NCBI GenBank assembly: GCA_004352715.1
Contig: SCFE01000025.1
Location: forward strand, 1,345,554 to 1,409,553
From: Hofstenia miamia
Taxonomy: Eukaryota > Xenacoelomorpha > Acoela
Length of the DNA stretch: 64,000 nucleotides
Reading direction: 5' to 3'
In this document: one piece after another, positions 21,860 to 34,899 of the stretch
How the letters are laid out: each line of letters opens with the position of its first letter
Position numbering within the stretch: the stretch's first letter is position 1
Position numbers and translations under genes: made by a program
The notes under the pieces: generated by a model
Told to the model about the DNA's origin: nothing
Databases searched by the model: none
What the model saw: the letters and a program-made list of their open reading frames with translations, nothing else

Positions 21860-23097
21860 AGAAAGCCATATTGGTGTACATCCTTACATCATCTTTAGCT
21901 GAAGCGAATATTGATGCTGTCTAAATAGATTTTATACGGCAAAATATTTCGTGGAAAATGCTTTTTAGTTTTTTTGTGGAAAGGATTCAAAATGTATTGT
22001 GAATATATTATTTCTCTATTCTACTTCATAACAAATAAAATCTTGAGCCCTAAGGAATACGTAGTCTTTTCTTTTCAATTAACAGACTAAAATGAAATGA
22101 TTCTAAAAAGGCATTGTAGTGTGAGAATTATTGCAGCTGAATTAGACACAGGAAACAATAATGCCATTAAAATAATCTCTGCCTATGAAGGTAAGTTGTA
22201 CAAACAGGTGTAGTTCTTAGATTTTATCAAATAACACGGTATCAGAAAATGTCTCGGTATTGGAGTTGGTACAAAATAAGACCAACCCTACTCATTGTGT
22301 TATATTTGTTTACCTTACCATATCACTGCTTATAACAGCTGCTGTTCTTTAGACTTGTCAACAAACCGGGCTTGTGTCGAGCCGAACCGAGCTTAAGGAC
22401 TGTGTTGGACATACAACGAGTCCAAAACGAGCCTTGCCTAAAAAAGTATTGTTCTGATTTTCCAATTCAAGCAAAATTATAACATTTTAGTTGGCATAAT
22501 TTGAGCGCTATTAATCTGATCCTAAAAACATTTTTATTGTTTCTTTCAATATACAATGTTTTTGTCACTTATAGTCTTATTTTAAATGTTTATTAAGGGA
22601 CAAGAAGAACTATCCAAAAAATTACGAGAGCACGATTTTTTAAGAGCTTAGCGAGCTAAAACTAGCCTTAACGAAAAGTTCTGTTTGGCGTGATGAACCG
22701 AGACGAATCGAAAAATCAAAATCAAAATGATTCCCGTCGAGTTTAATAGTTTCCTTGACAACTTGCTAGTTATATTTTGGCAATCCCTGGATCGATGGAA
22801 ATCCCATGAAAATTTTATGGATCTTGAGATGATTTAGGTCTAAAAAAACTGATCCATCAACAAACACGCAACTTTGCTTAAGACGTTCGATTACATTTAA
22901 AAGAGGCTTGTAGTAGAGAATTTATGTTTAATTGAGGTTGGTTCCATTTTTGATTAGCAGAACTATTGGCGGTAAAATGGGGTTGTGTCAAGGAAGAGTA
23001 ACCACGGAACCTTTAGAAAAAGTGTTTAATAAGTTTACCTGACTATTCGAATTTTCAATCTTACTTTTCGAATTCGAATATTTATGTTATTCGAATA
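21860..23097. other. Stretch without recognisable genes
   Basis: Contains a possible inverted-repeat pair at about 22353 and 22763 (ACTTGTCAA against TTGACAACT) with no target duplication. Otherwise there is nothing I can assign. Confidence 0.5.
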
Positions 23098-23105
23098 TTC
23101 TAAGC

Positions 23106-23442
23106 CAGTGGTTCTCAACCTTTCTTGGACGGTGACCTCTCAATGCTATTTCCAATGTGATATTGAACCCAACAAATATTTCTTTCCTGTCATAAATTCT
23201 GTAAGCTTAAATTGTCGACAACTTCCTCAATATTTAAGCTGTTTCGACAGATGTGTCTCATTTTAAACGTCTTTTCCAGTTCAAAGCAAAAATTCAAGCT
23301 TTTAATAACATGCGAAATTTGACTGATTTATTGAAAACATTTTTATTGAAAAAACTTTTGTAATTCCGAGGAACTATGCGTCCCCTGGCAAATTTTCATT
23401 CGAACTCCGAAGGCTCCACGACCCACAGGTTGAAAACCGCTG
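23106..23442. mobile_element. 337-bp hAT MITE with perfect 8-bp duplication
   Basis: The left end is CAGTGGTTCTCAACCT. The right end, reverse complemented, is CAGCGGTTTTCAACCT, matching at 14 of 16 positions. TTCTAAGC lies immediately outside both ends (23098-23105 and 23443-23450). This is the exact 8-bp target duplication expected of hAT elements. The CAGTGGTTCTCAACC terminus is a widespread animal hAT signature. The interior has no transposase, so the element is non-autonomous. Confidence 0.92.
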
Positions 23443-23745
23443 TTCTAAGCAAACACTAATCGAAATGTTTGATGTTTGAAATTCTTGTTATAATGGAAGG
23501 GTTCCATAGCCCATATCCATTCTTAGAGACCAAACTGCCAATACAAATGGAGAAATAGAAAATTGCAGTGCCATAGATATTCGTACCCCCTTAAACGAAA
23601 CTAAGAAATTGTCAAGAGCAGAGAAAGTAAACTAATTGAGAATTTAATTCAGCAATTAACTTAACATCCCATTGATATCGCTTTGGATGCTTTCGCTCAA
23701 TGAACAAATTTTTTTTCTCAGATCAGTTTTTCACGGTCCTATATT

Positions 23746-25792
23746 CAGTGTTTTATCCAGTCCATCAACTTAAGGGGGAAATGCAATTTACATTTGACAT
23801 TAGACAAAAATATATACTTAAGCGTACATTTTATAAGCATTTATTCAGTTCACATTATAAATGACAAATAAAATAAAACCTGGTATATCTCATACATAAA
23901 TTAGTCAAGTTATAAATAAATGCCAAAATAATTACATGAAATATCACATAATTAAAAGTTGGAGTAGGCGGGGCCTCATTGTATGCCATTGTTTTACAAT
24001 TGGTTTAAAATCATTAATGCATTTGCCTTCAATGCTAACTGGCATTGAGTCACGTAAATATTCTGACAATAGTCTCTGCCGCAGGTGAGTGGCAATCCCC
24101 CCGTTCATGCTAGAAAAACATCTTTCCACAGATGCAATTCCAATTGGGGCACACAATTACCATGAAGCAAGGATTGTCATTAATGGAAACCCAAGATAAA
24201 GATCTGCATTGCTAGCAAGTTTTACAAAAATGTCAAAACTCGAGTTCAAACATGTTGTCCACAAGTAGTTCCGAAATACCCTCCACTCACTAACTGCCTC
24301 AATTAGATCAACAACCATATGTTGGATCAACATCAGAGCTTACAATGTTTTTTGAATTAAAATCTTTATCACACTTTGAGATTGCTAATGAGCTGTTACT
24401 CAAAATCCAGTGTTTAAATGCTTCACAATTTTTTCAATATAATCTGAAATAACATCGCCATGGAAGTTTTCATCAGTTGAACCAATAAGATTAATATTAT
24501 AGCTGCCAGAACAAGCCTTAAATTCATTATACTTAAAAAAATAGTAGGACTTATTCGATTTAATTTCAAACAAACGAGAAATAGTGGCATTAACTTTACT
24601 TGGAAAAACTGATAGAGCCAAGGATTTACTCTGCAGCTATTTAATCAAAATATTCAAAACTTGTAATATTTGCTGTAATGCAAATAATAGGAGCCTTATT
24701 TTCACATCTTGGTAGATAAGCAGCAATCCTCAAGCTTCTGAACATAAATCATTTCCAGACGCACGAATCTCCTGTAGTGTATTAGTAATCGTTAAGCGCT
24801 TAACGCAAATTGCAAAAAATTGCATTAATAGATCGATAGTTTGATGAGAGATTAGATAATTCTAATATCTCTTGAATTGAGCCTAGTTTTTGTAGTCGTT
24901 TTGGAGAGATGAAAAAACCTCCAAAGACTGTTTAAGGAGGAGCATAGTCTTTGTATGGATGGAATTTCCCTTGCTGCTCTAATGCATGCAAGATTAAATA
25001 AGTAAATATATTCAGCTGATTGAAACTTTGTTTTCATAAATGCTTACAATTCATTTTTATTACCATTGAAATTGGAAGCACCATCATATGACTGCTATTT
25101 CAAATTATTATTTGTAATGCCAATAGAATCACAAAATTTAAAAAGAATTTCTGATATATCTTTTGCTGTTGTTGATTCAAAAATTTTTAAGTCAATGAAA
25201 CACTCTTTGGGTAGACCATCTCTATGGCAATCATGATTAATCCTAATTTTACTAGTATTAACTTAAAGTAACAAACGGCTTTTTACTCATTTTTAACCTA
25301 TTCAGAAATATTGAAAGCCTTTGTTATAGATATAGACATATCTATAGGTTTTTGCGGGCTCATGCAATGATGAAGATTTATGCTAAAATATTCCTGTGCT
25401 TGAAGTAAATGTTTTTTTCAATGATAAATTCCTACCATATTTAATGTTCAGATAATGAGTCCGTCTAATGCCTATGGAAATAACTACTTTAAAACATTTG
25501 GCTGTTTGAAGAAAAATTGCATGAACGCTGTTCAGGTGCATCTGGAGGGAGTTGCGAGAGGACGCGCATTAAAGTTGTAAATTATAAGATGCACTTAAGT
25601 TTTTTTGAGGAAACCTTCACAAATTTTAAATAATTCCTGTTAGAATTAAGGTTAAGAAAGTTTGTCTGTTGCTATTTGAGATCACATACATTTACTTAAA
25701 AGACTGTCTAAATAATATAACTCGGGAGAGAGGGAGGAGAAAATAAACTCAGAGGGGGAATTCCCCCCTAAAATTGTCTTGATAAGTCCCTG
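23746..25792 (-). mobile_element. 2047-bp hAT element with perfect 8-bp duplication
   Basis: The left end is CAGTGTTTTATCCAG and the right end, reverse complemented, is CAGGGACTTATCAAG. Further inside, both arms carry a matching TTA then GGGGG then AAT block. The flanking octamers are identical, CCTATATT at 23738-23745 and 25793-25800. A decayed hAT transposase lies on the minus strand within it. Boundaries and duplication together make this a complete, though dead, insertion. Confidence 0.88.
23944..25250 (-). pseudogene. Decayed hAT transposase inside the 2047-bp element
   Basis: Read right to left: near 25250-25040, DGLPKECFIDLKIFESTTA, then QSYDGASNFNGNKNE, matching the central DUF4371-type region of hAT proteins with its SYDGASN motif. 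Next comes the frame 25037-24852, starting MKTKFQSAEYIYLFNLAC, where the usual His is replaced. The frame 24621-24400 follows, and finally 24156-23944 with PIGIASVERCFSSMN and LRQRLLSEYL, the C-terminal dimerisation region with its sERsFS motif. Stops and frame changes separate these blocks, so no functional protein is encoded. Subfamily: ZMYM/ZNF862-like hAT by appearance only. Confidence 0.75.
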
Positions 25793-25800
25793 CCTATATT

Positions 25801-27197
25801 TATGAAGCGATACATTTTTTCTTACCCTAAAGATAACGATCATAGAATATGTACCTCATCCAGGTAGGGTTACAACTTCAATAAAATGCTTTTGATAGAC
25901 GCAATTGGAAATTATTCACTTTTTTATTATTATTGATGCTTTTAAGTACGGCTCATAACCTAAAATTATATAAATAAATAGCAGAGCATGGAGACAGGCA
26001 AATAGGCACACCATAACTAATACAAAACATATAAATTGAATATTATAAATAATTTATTGTAAAGTACAAAGTTACCAAATAGAAAATCAGAATGATGCCT
26101 TGGCGTTTCACAGTATGAAAATCTATAAGTATATTCATGGGTATACTTAATATACGGCCAGATCATAAGCACCAAATCAAGGAAATAGAAGGGGTTGAAA
26201 AATCAACACTTTATTTCTCATTTTGGTAGAAAATAATCCTAATTTTGTAGAATTGATTGAAAAAAAAAGTAAATTCAAAATTTGATTCTTCAACTTATTC
26301 CTGAGCAAACAACCGATACATTTATCACATTTTTACTATAAAAAATTAAAAATATTACTGCTGTTCTAAAGATCACTATGAAGTAAATCATTTATCTGAA
26401 AACAAAGATACTTATAATAGCCTCGCCTCTTATTTCAGTACAATGCTGCATATGCCATGGCCATATATATAGTAGATCATAGTATATTCAATTTGATTGA
26501 ATTGTTTGTTGACACGCTATAGTCCTAAGCGGGAATACCACAATTTATTGTTGCAGGTAGATTTTTTTAAAAATGAAAAATGATTGCCATCTTTGGTTGA
26601 CAGATTACGTACATAGTGATTCAATTCAAAACAACAGAAAATTCAGTCCTATAACCTATGAAAAAAACTTTGATTGAAACGGACATTGAACAATACCTGT
26701 CACACCAAAAAGTTGAAGTGTAGTTAGAGGACTTAAGAGCTTTAGTAAAAGCAGCCTTTCACTTTAAAAAGCCTAAGCCAAACTTAGTACTGTGCAATGC
26801 GCTTTATCCTGCTGCACCATTGAAAGAGACTTGCTGAAATTCGAGACAAAGAAGCCACCTACAAACTTGAAAACTTAAATATTTAGTGAAATTTAAAATT
26901 GAATAATGCAAGTCATAGGAACTTTTAAATATTTGAAACGGAGGTGGATTTAAATAAAGTGTTGTGAATTAGTATTAGTGGAAAGTGGTTTATATGTTCA
27001 AAACATGCATGACAAATTTATACACATGAATAATGCCAATTCTATTTTTTTAATTCGAATATATTTCTTGTAAAGCTAAATCGAAGCAAAAACATTCATT
27101 ATTGTAACTTAAAATCGTTTGTTTTCGCTTATGCATTCAAAGTGACAACTTCTTTTGTTGACTTATTTGATTGAGATAGCAGACTGGTAACGTTGCT
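25801..27197. other. Intergenic stretch upstream of PPT1
   Basis: No recognised coding relic or terminal repeats. It should contain the PPT1 promoter, but I could not pick out a convincing TATA box or other core element near 27120-27197. Confidence 0.55.
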
Positions 27198-30100
27198 ATG
27201 CTAACAATAAGTTTGATAACTTTGTTGCTCGTACCGTGTGTTTCTGCCGCTCCAACTCCAGTCGTTCTTTGGCATGGCATGGGCGATACCTGTTGCAACC
27301 CACTTAGTATGGGCGCAATAAAGAGAATGATTGAAGACTATATTCCGAATATTTATGTTGTTTCATTAGAAATTGGAGATAGTATAGCAAAAGATGAAAA
27401 AAATGGATTTTTCATGAATGTAAATGATCAAGTGACGTATGTATGTAATAAAATTCAAAATGACTCTAAGCTTGCTTCTGGATACAATGCAATGGGTTTT
27501 TCACAGGGTGGTCAGTTTCTTAGAGCGGTTGCACAGAGATGTCCTTCACCACAAATGTTTAACTTAACAACTTTTGGAGGCCAACATCAAGGTAACGCAA
27601 TAAAGGGATTTTATATTATAAAGCTATACTACTTAATATATATGTGTAAAAATTGCAGATGTGTAATTGAGTAATTTCATATGTACATTGTGAAATAGTT
27701 ATATGAGATCAACTTGTGCTCACGCCGCTATCTTAGATTGAATTCATTTAAACCCAGGGAGTGCTCCAACAGTACCCTGCTCATAAAATCAATCCCATTC
27801 ATTATTAAGCGTCGAAGCTTGCAGGACTATAGCCTACACATGGCTGAATACAAAGAGAACAAATAAATTCGATATTCTGGTGCTCTGACGCCATAATGGG
27901 CGCTGACTTTAGCAAATTGGAAAAATGTATCCCTGCCATTATTTGGGAGGGTGGTGATAAACTAACCTAAACATATTGCGTAAGTAATGATTCGATATAA
28001 TCTTGATCTGAATCTGAAGCTAATTATAGATGAAGATAGCTATAAAAATACTAGCTTTTTAAAATAATATGTGTATAACAAGAAAAATAATGAGAATATA
28101 ATTTTTATACTCAGACATTTGTCTTGCTAACAATATTTTAGGAAAAGTAACGAAATATCGGGGTGTAATCTTTTTTCAAATTAGAGATATAACATTATTT
28201 CTCAAGGGGCGGGGGGGGGTGATTCCTCAGCTCCTTCCGGCAAAGATAGGGTTAGTATACCGATTGTAATTTGTCTATACATTTCTCTCTTTAAAATAAT
28301 TAGTAAAATAGATTGTTGGCGTTGTAAAACAAAATAATTTAGCTTAGGAATAATTCAAAATTCGAAGTAGCGTATTTTGACTCTCAGATGACAAATGGGG
28401 TCCATTGGACCCCACAGTCAATTCTTAAACTTCTTGCCAATTAATTAATATAAAGAATTTAGGCAAGCTCATAAAAAATCTTTGTATTATATATAGGTTG
28501 AAGAATTTACTAAAAATTTAAAAATTGAAAGAAGTTTTTGCGGTGTTAATAGCCAGTTGAATTTTCTTAATTGTATTTTGAGGGTTTACACCACTTTTCT
28601 AAAAGAATATCTGAAAGATAGCAAGCATATATTTGCATACACAATGATGACTCCTATCCTTATAGTATCATATTTGCAACCACCAGTTTGAATCACTTTA
28701 ATATATGAATTAGTCGTTGTTACAATAATAATTGTAGATAGATACCTAACTAAAGTCTATTAAACATGGTTATAGCAGTGACATAAAAGAATTGAGTTTG
28801 CTGCAATTTTTTAACTTGAGAAAGATTTATAAATTCTGACTCTTTGTTGCTCATGTAATATACTATCTAGCTATATCAAAACTCTAAAGGTCATGTAGTT
28901 TTTATAACAGTCCACTAGATAAAAAACACTCTTTATTATACATGTAAATATAATTTCCTAGAATGGAAATATTTTTTCTAATAAGTCTTTTTCCATTTAA
29001 TTTGATAGTACCATGTACAATGCCAATACAGCTCTAATATACTCAAAATAGCCAAATATAGGCCAGTTGTTAGATGTACGTTGTAATTGCTAATGTTTTA
29101 TTACTACATAATTAAATTCATATTTTGAGTAAGTAAGATGTCGCCATGCCTTCACTTTTGAAATTAATTACGTATTTATTTACATTATTTTAATGCTATT
29201 ACATTACAATATTTCGTCTAAATCCTGACATTGGCTTTGTTTTCTCTCAATAGATGAAACTTCAAGAAAAAGCCTAAGTTACAACCTTAGCTGATAACAC
29301 CACAATGTTCCAAAAGAACATCCTATTGCCAAAATTGTGTCAAGACGCATAATTTTCCACACTCTTAAGTGACAGATGACAAAGTTTTTGTTGCTAAAAC
29401 TGACCAATATGGTTGAAAACGTGCAACAACAATAGCAAATCACTATATCATGCAGAGAATGATGATGCCATAGAAATTGGACTAAACAAACCTGGGAAAA
29501 CAGATGAAAACCACTTTCTTGTCCAAGGAATTCGCCCTCATTATGCTTAACGATCACCTTATGAGACACTGCAGATAAAACACCTTATTCAGAGGGTGAA
29601 CTACTCCTGAAAGCGATTATTTGAGCTTGCTTCAACAAGCATGGTCCTGGTAGTCTGTTTGTTTCGGATGTTTAATGGCGTAATGAATGCTAAGCAATAC
29701 TGTCGTACCCAAAGAACACGAATTGCTCAAGAGCTCAGGGATAATTTTCTTGAGAAATAGGGCACCTTACAACAATACAAACTTTTTGTCATATATGGTA
29801 GTTGTATTACTTCAAACCATCAGTATATTCTATATTATTAAAAAGACACGTTGGTTTATTATTATTTTAATTGATTTCAATTAATCATTCCAAGGCTGTA
29901 TTATACAATTTAGACTTTGTATTAAAAAATGCAATCACATTTCTTATCTTTGTTTATGGAAGCAATTTTTGAATATGTTTTCATAATGTTACTATCTAGT
30001 AACAAATCTTATCTATTCAAATACAATCAATCGGTTTTGAACTGATTATCACATTTAAATTTTTTGACATTGTATCATTTTAGTTTGTCTTTACATACCA

Positions 30101-33076
30101 TATGTATGTGGCTTTCAAATTTTAAATTTACACCTTTCCTGACAAACACCTTAATAATATTAACTGTTAATTTTGCTTTCAATAAATCTCACCATCAAAT
30201 TTGATCAATCTCCTCTACTATATTAAGAAAGCCTGCTTCACACTAGTATGTATAGAATACTTGTCTTAATGTCTCTTCAATCACTTGGTTTTGTTTGGTG
30301 GTCACGCTTAAATGCAGGTAAATTATTGTGTAAGGCAATTACAGCATTTCTATTTCGTATCCCTAATGTGTAAAGCTGCATTTATTTTTGCTTCACATGG
30401 AGTGTGATCAAATCGAAATGGATTCAATCAATTATTGCAAAAATTCTCGTTTATTTTTACCTTGTAGCTAAAATTCCTATTCATTGATCTTGTTCCTTAA
30501 ACTATTCTTCTATCAATCCTTTTAACTATTTCGTCTTCAACCACTAGTATTTTTTGTTGATCTCAGATTTGCAGATTCACTATCTTCGCAAATTTGTTCC
30601 AACACTATCCTCTAGCTTTACATTGAGTATTATATGGACTCTTGTCATTTTTGTTTTAACACTAATCATAGTCTACATTAATTTGTATTTAAAATTTCTG
30701 AGGTTTTTGTCTGAACAATGCTGTAATTGCTTGAAGTAAAGACATACATATGAGACTACCAATATTTCTCATTTAACCCTATTCCAGTTGGGCTTTTTTA
30801 TGTACGTTAAACAGTTGGGGGGGGNNNNNNNNNNNNNNNNNNNNNNNNNNNNNNNNNNNNNNNNNNNNNNNNNNNNNNNNNNNNNNNNNNNNNNNNNNNN
30901 NNNNNNNNNNNNNNNNNNNNNNNNNNNNNNNNNNNNNNNNNNNNNNNNNNNNNNNNNNNNNNNNNNNNNNNNNNNNNNNNNNNNNNNNNNNNNNNNNNNN
31001 NNNNNNNNNNNNNNNNNNNNNNNNNNNNNNNNNNNNNNNNNNNNNNNNNNNNNNNNNNNNNNNNNNNNNNNNNNNNNNNNNNNNNNNNNNNNNNNNNNNN
31101 NNNNNNNNNNNNNNNNNNNNNNNNNNNNNNNNNNNNNNNNNNNNNNNNNNNNNNNNNNNNNNNNNNNNNNNNNNNNNNNNNNNNNNNNNNNNNNNNNNNN
31201 NNNNNNNNNNNNNNNNNNNNNNNNNNNNNNNNNNNNNNNNNNNNNNNNNNNNNNNNNNNNNNNNNNNNNNNNNNNNNNNNNNNNNNNNNNNNNNNNNNNN
31301 NNNNNNNNNNNNNNNNNNNNNNNNNNNNNNNNNNNNNNNNNNNNNNNNNNNNNNNNNNNNNNNNNNNNNNNNNNNNNNNNNNNNNNNNNNNNNNNNNNNN
31401 NNNNNNNNNNNNNNNNNNNNNNNNNNNNNNNNNNNNNNNNNNNNNNNNNNNNNNNNNNNNNNNNNNNNNNNNNNNNNNNNNNNNNNNNNNNNNNNNNNNN
31501 NNNNNNNNNNNNNNNNNNNNNNNNNNNNNNNNNNNNNNNNNNNNNNNNNNNNNNNNNNNNNNNNNNNNNNNNNNNNNNNNNNNNNNNNNNNNNNNNNNNN
31601 NNNNNNNNNNNNNNNNNNNNNNNNNNNNNNNNNNNNNNNNNNNNNNNNNNNNNNNNNNNNNNNNNNNNNNNNNNNNNNNNNNNNNNNNNNNNNNNNNNNN
31701 NNNNNNNNNNNNNNNNNNNNNNNNNNNNNNNNNNNNNNNNNNNNNNNNNNNNNNNNNNNNNNNNNNNNNNNNNNNNNNNNNNNNNNNNNNNNNNNNNNNN
31801 NNNNNNNNNNNNNNNNNNNNNNNNATATGTTTTGATGTATATTGGATACTTATAACATAATTAGTTTCCAAACATCATTTGGGTAAAATTTGAACAGATT
31901 TTGAGCATTATTAATTGCAAAAATGGAAAATATGACGTCATCGCAGATCGTAAAATAGACTTTTTTCCACATTTTTCATTTTTTGAACCACAAATAGATA
32001 CAAAAACAAAAAGGAAAGTTTTTTTCATTGATTTGTGTTACCTTAGACATAATACATTGGAAAACCTACGTCTCAAAGCTTATAGAGACAAAAATATTGT
32101 GCTATAGCCTCAAAAAACTAGGTATTTTACCGTTTTTTTACCGAAATTTTGCCAATAGACCTCCGGAAAATGCTTACAGAGAAAAAAGTACAGGTCCTTT
32201 TGACTCAAAATTTTCAGGGATTGGTTATAGATAAATTTTGTTCACTGAGTCGAAAAATTTAGTTGTGTAATGGGGTCTAAGAAAAGTTATAAAAAATCTC
32301 CGACAGGGGGAAATTTTGCCCCCCCCCAACTGGAATAGGATTAAGGAAGGAAAATGAGATAGTAAAATAAAGTGAAACATTGATTGGATCAGATCAGACT
32401 AGGTTGTAAGTTCCTTCTGTCATATGCCAATATAAATCTCTATCTTTATAAGCCTCAACCAGATCCGAGTACTGCTTAGATTAAAATAATTTAAGTATTT
32501 CGAGATAGTGTGAACTTATTCGTATTTTGTAGAGTATTTGAAATAGATCACTGTCATTTTTAATGCGTTTCAGTAATAATGAGAAGTTTTGCTTTTAAGT
32601 TTCTTCATTTCCACGTTTTGTGCACTGAATCGTAACAGTGTAACAATTTCACTCTCATGCTTTGCATTAGATAATAACAGTATATATAATACGTTTTTAA
32701 AGTATCACAAGATTATTATTTGTTTCATGAACTACACACCAGCAAATAAAGTTTTTCAAGTTGATTTCTGACAGCTTTAGTTACTCTTTGTAGTTTATCA
32801 AATTTATATTTTTTTCAAAATATCGTGAAATTAAAAAATAATGAAGCTTAGGCGTTGATTTTCTAACAACATACATGTTTATACACTAAAGAGCAGAATC
32901 CTGTTACCTTTGTGATTTGCATCCATGATTTTCCAAAGTATTTAGCTCTTACTTTTGATTAATTAATTAATTAATTAATTTTCTATGAGGCTCAATATTT
33001 TTCCACTGTCATGTAGAATTTAGTGCCTATAGATATTTACATACTTCCTTGTATCCAGTAGATAATTTACCTTTTG

Positions 33077-33117
<41 letters not shown>

Positions 33118-34411
33118 GACCCAACAAAACCCGAAATTTGATGATGAAGTTACTCAAAATTTAAAAATACATGAGATTTACATCAACCCAAATCTAAAAG
33201 TTTCTAACCACCCTATATGTATGAAACGCTATGCCAGTATATTAGTTCATAAAATTAAAATATTTTTGACTTAATATAATTTTGGTTGAAGTATTCGGCA
33301 TTATATAAGTAGCTTAATAGCATGGGCTGAGAAGGGATTGGGTCTGGAGGGTTTGGGCCGATGTATTGAAAACGATGGCCTAAAAATTTAATAAAAAATA
33401 AATGCATTGAATGGTATATAAGTTATAAACAATGTGTTGAAAAATAAAATTTGCATTTTGAAGTTTACATAGTATCATATCTTCTTCTAAGTTTCAGGTG
33501 TGCAGATTATATTTGAAGTTTCAAGCACACCAAATTTTGATGCAGCAAACAGTATAAAAATAGGGTGAATTTTCAATAATTGATGTGGGCCTGGCTCGAT
33601 TCAAGGTTTCTCTGCCGGGGTGGCGCCTGAGTTTTCTGACCATTTTCATCTCTGTTTCACTGCCTTGAAGTATTAACCTAGTTTAAAGATATGATGACAT
33701 TTTGATGATAGGCAAGCAATCAGATTTTCCAAATACATTAGTTTTTTCAATTTGTGCATATCATTAGTAAACGATAATTTTGCATTTGAAAATGCTAGGA
33801 AATTCTGATTTATCTGTTGTTGCATTAAATAGCGTTGAAAACCATTTAAGAATATATATTTTAAAATGTTATCCATCAGCTTATAGTAAAATGAAAATTG
33901 TATAAATAGATAGACTTGTTTAGGGGTTTACGGATTTCCTCGTATTGGAAATCAAGACAGCATTTGGGCCAAACTAGCCGAAAAGCTCATTGATGAAGGT
34001 GCTTACATGTCGTGGATACAAGACATCGTCGTACAAGCGGAATATTGGCAAGATCCCTTTAATTTAGATGAATACAGGAAGAAAAGTGTATTTTTGGCAG
34101 ACATTAATCAAGAAAATACGTTTAATCAAGTGTATAAAACGAACCTCTTGAAACTTAAGAATCTAGTTCTAGTCATGTTTGCTAATGATACTATGGTAAT
34201 ACCTCGAGAATCGGAATGGTTTGGATTTTACAACCCAGATCAGGATAAAACTGTTTACAAATTGGAGGACTCGAAGTTATATCAGAATGACTTGCTAGGT
34301 GTGAAAACCATGAATAAAGACGGAAAATTGCATTTCATTGAAGTAATTGGAAATCACCTACAAATATCTAAGAGTGATTTTCAAAAAATTCTAGCACAAT
34401 TCTACTCTTAA
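27198..34411 (+). CDS. PPT1: Palmitoyl-protein thioesterase 1 (two exons: 27198-27591, 33924-34411)
   Basis: This lysosomal enzyme removes thioester-linked fatty acyl groups from S-acylated proteins during their degradation. Exon 1 ends at a GT donor (CATCAAG then GTAACG). Exon 2 starts after TTGTTTAG. The join completes a Gly codon (phase 1) and gives 293 codons to the TAA at 34409-34411, close to the usual ~300 for the family. Residues 1-18 form a hydrophobic signal peptide ending [14 protein letters not shown] follows, then the nucleophile motif MGFSQGGQ (Ser102). GGQHQGVYGFPR spans the splice junction, QAEYWQDP and FLADINQE follow, then [19 protein letters not shown] (Asp220) and GNHLQIS (His276). 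The Ser/Asp/His triad is therefore intact. N-glycosylation sequons include N88, N122 and N219; the last lies next to the catalytic Asp, as in vertebrate PPT1. All evidence indicates a functional gene. Confidence 0.95.
30777..32340. mobile_element. piggyBac-like element within the PPT1 intron
   Basis: TTAA (30773-30776) is followed by CCCTATTCCAGTTGGG. At the other end CCCAACTGGAATAGGA is followed by TTAA (32341-32344). The ends match at 15 of 16 bases in inverted orientation, and the TTAA target duplication is the hallmark of piggyBac. A G-run lies just inside the left part and a C-run just inside the right. The sequenced interior codes for nothing recognisable, and about 1000 n sit within it, so the presence of a transposase cannot be judged. 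Confidence 0.75.
30825..31824. other. Assembly gap (1000 N)
   Basis: Exactly 1000 n, immediately after a G-run. It lies inside the piggyBac-like element and the PPT1 intron. Confidence 0.99.
33079..33110. repeat. (AT)n microsatellite
   Basis: An AT run in the 3' part of the PPT1 intron. Confidence 0.9.
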
Positions 34412-34446
34412 TTATCTTAATCAACCATTGAAAAATTGTATTATTT

Positions 34447-34452
34447 ATTAAA
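34447..34452 (+). promoter_or_regulatory. Candidate polyadenylation signal ATTAAA for PPT1
   Basis: ATTAAA, the commonest variant of AATAAA, lies about 36 bases after the PPT1 stop codon. No canonical AATAAA is seen in the next ~200 bases. The short 3' UTR this implies is plausible but unproven. Confidence 0.4.
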
Positions 34453-34899
34453 TTAATTGTTTATTGTGGACTTATTACAATAGAACACATTGTGGACGTT
34501 TATTTAGAACAGAGTTCTTAACTATTTCCTATTTCCCAACATATACTTATGCTAGAACACTGCACTTAGACAAGGAAGACCAGTGGAATACGCAAGGACG
34601 AGATAGTAGAATGTCCCTGTCAGGTTATCAACATTAATTTTGATTGATCAAATCAAAATATTTGTAAGAATTAATGAAAATATAAATAACTAAGATGGTG
34701 AGATGCATTTTCAAGGTCTATTTTCAATATTTTACCAATTTTAAGGGAATTTTTCCCGGCTTTTGGTTGCTAATATTCAGCGTAACTGAGATGTCCCGCT
34801 TAAGACAATTCTTGTTATGTGCACGAGGACCATTGAATACCAAATGCATATTAGGTAATGACCAAGTTGAAATTTTTAGTATTGTCAGTAATTATAACA

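Larger units (their letters stand above)
27592..33923 (+). other. PPT1: PPT1 intron (6332 bp as assembled)
   Basis: Begins GTAACG and ends TTGTTTAG. As assembled it includes 1000 n, so its true length is unknown. It holds the piggyBac-like element at 30777-32340 and an (AT)n tract at 33079-33110. The parts 27592-30772 and 32345-33923 otherwise contain only short open frames with no recognised domain. Confidence 0.9.

Noticed and set aside
22353-22763. ACTTGTCAA/TTGACAACT inverted pair as a transposon
   Set aside because: The arms are short and imperfect and there is no target duplication.
29640-29760. [10 protein letters not shown]-like segment as a Tc1 transposase remnant
   Set aside because: Too short and mixed in frame to support; no terminal repeats.
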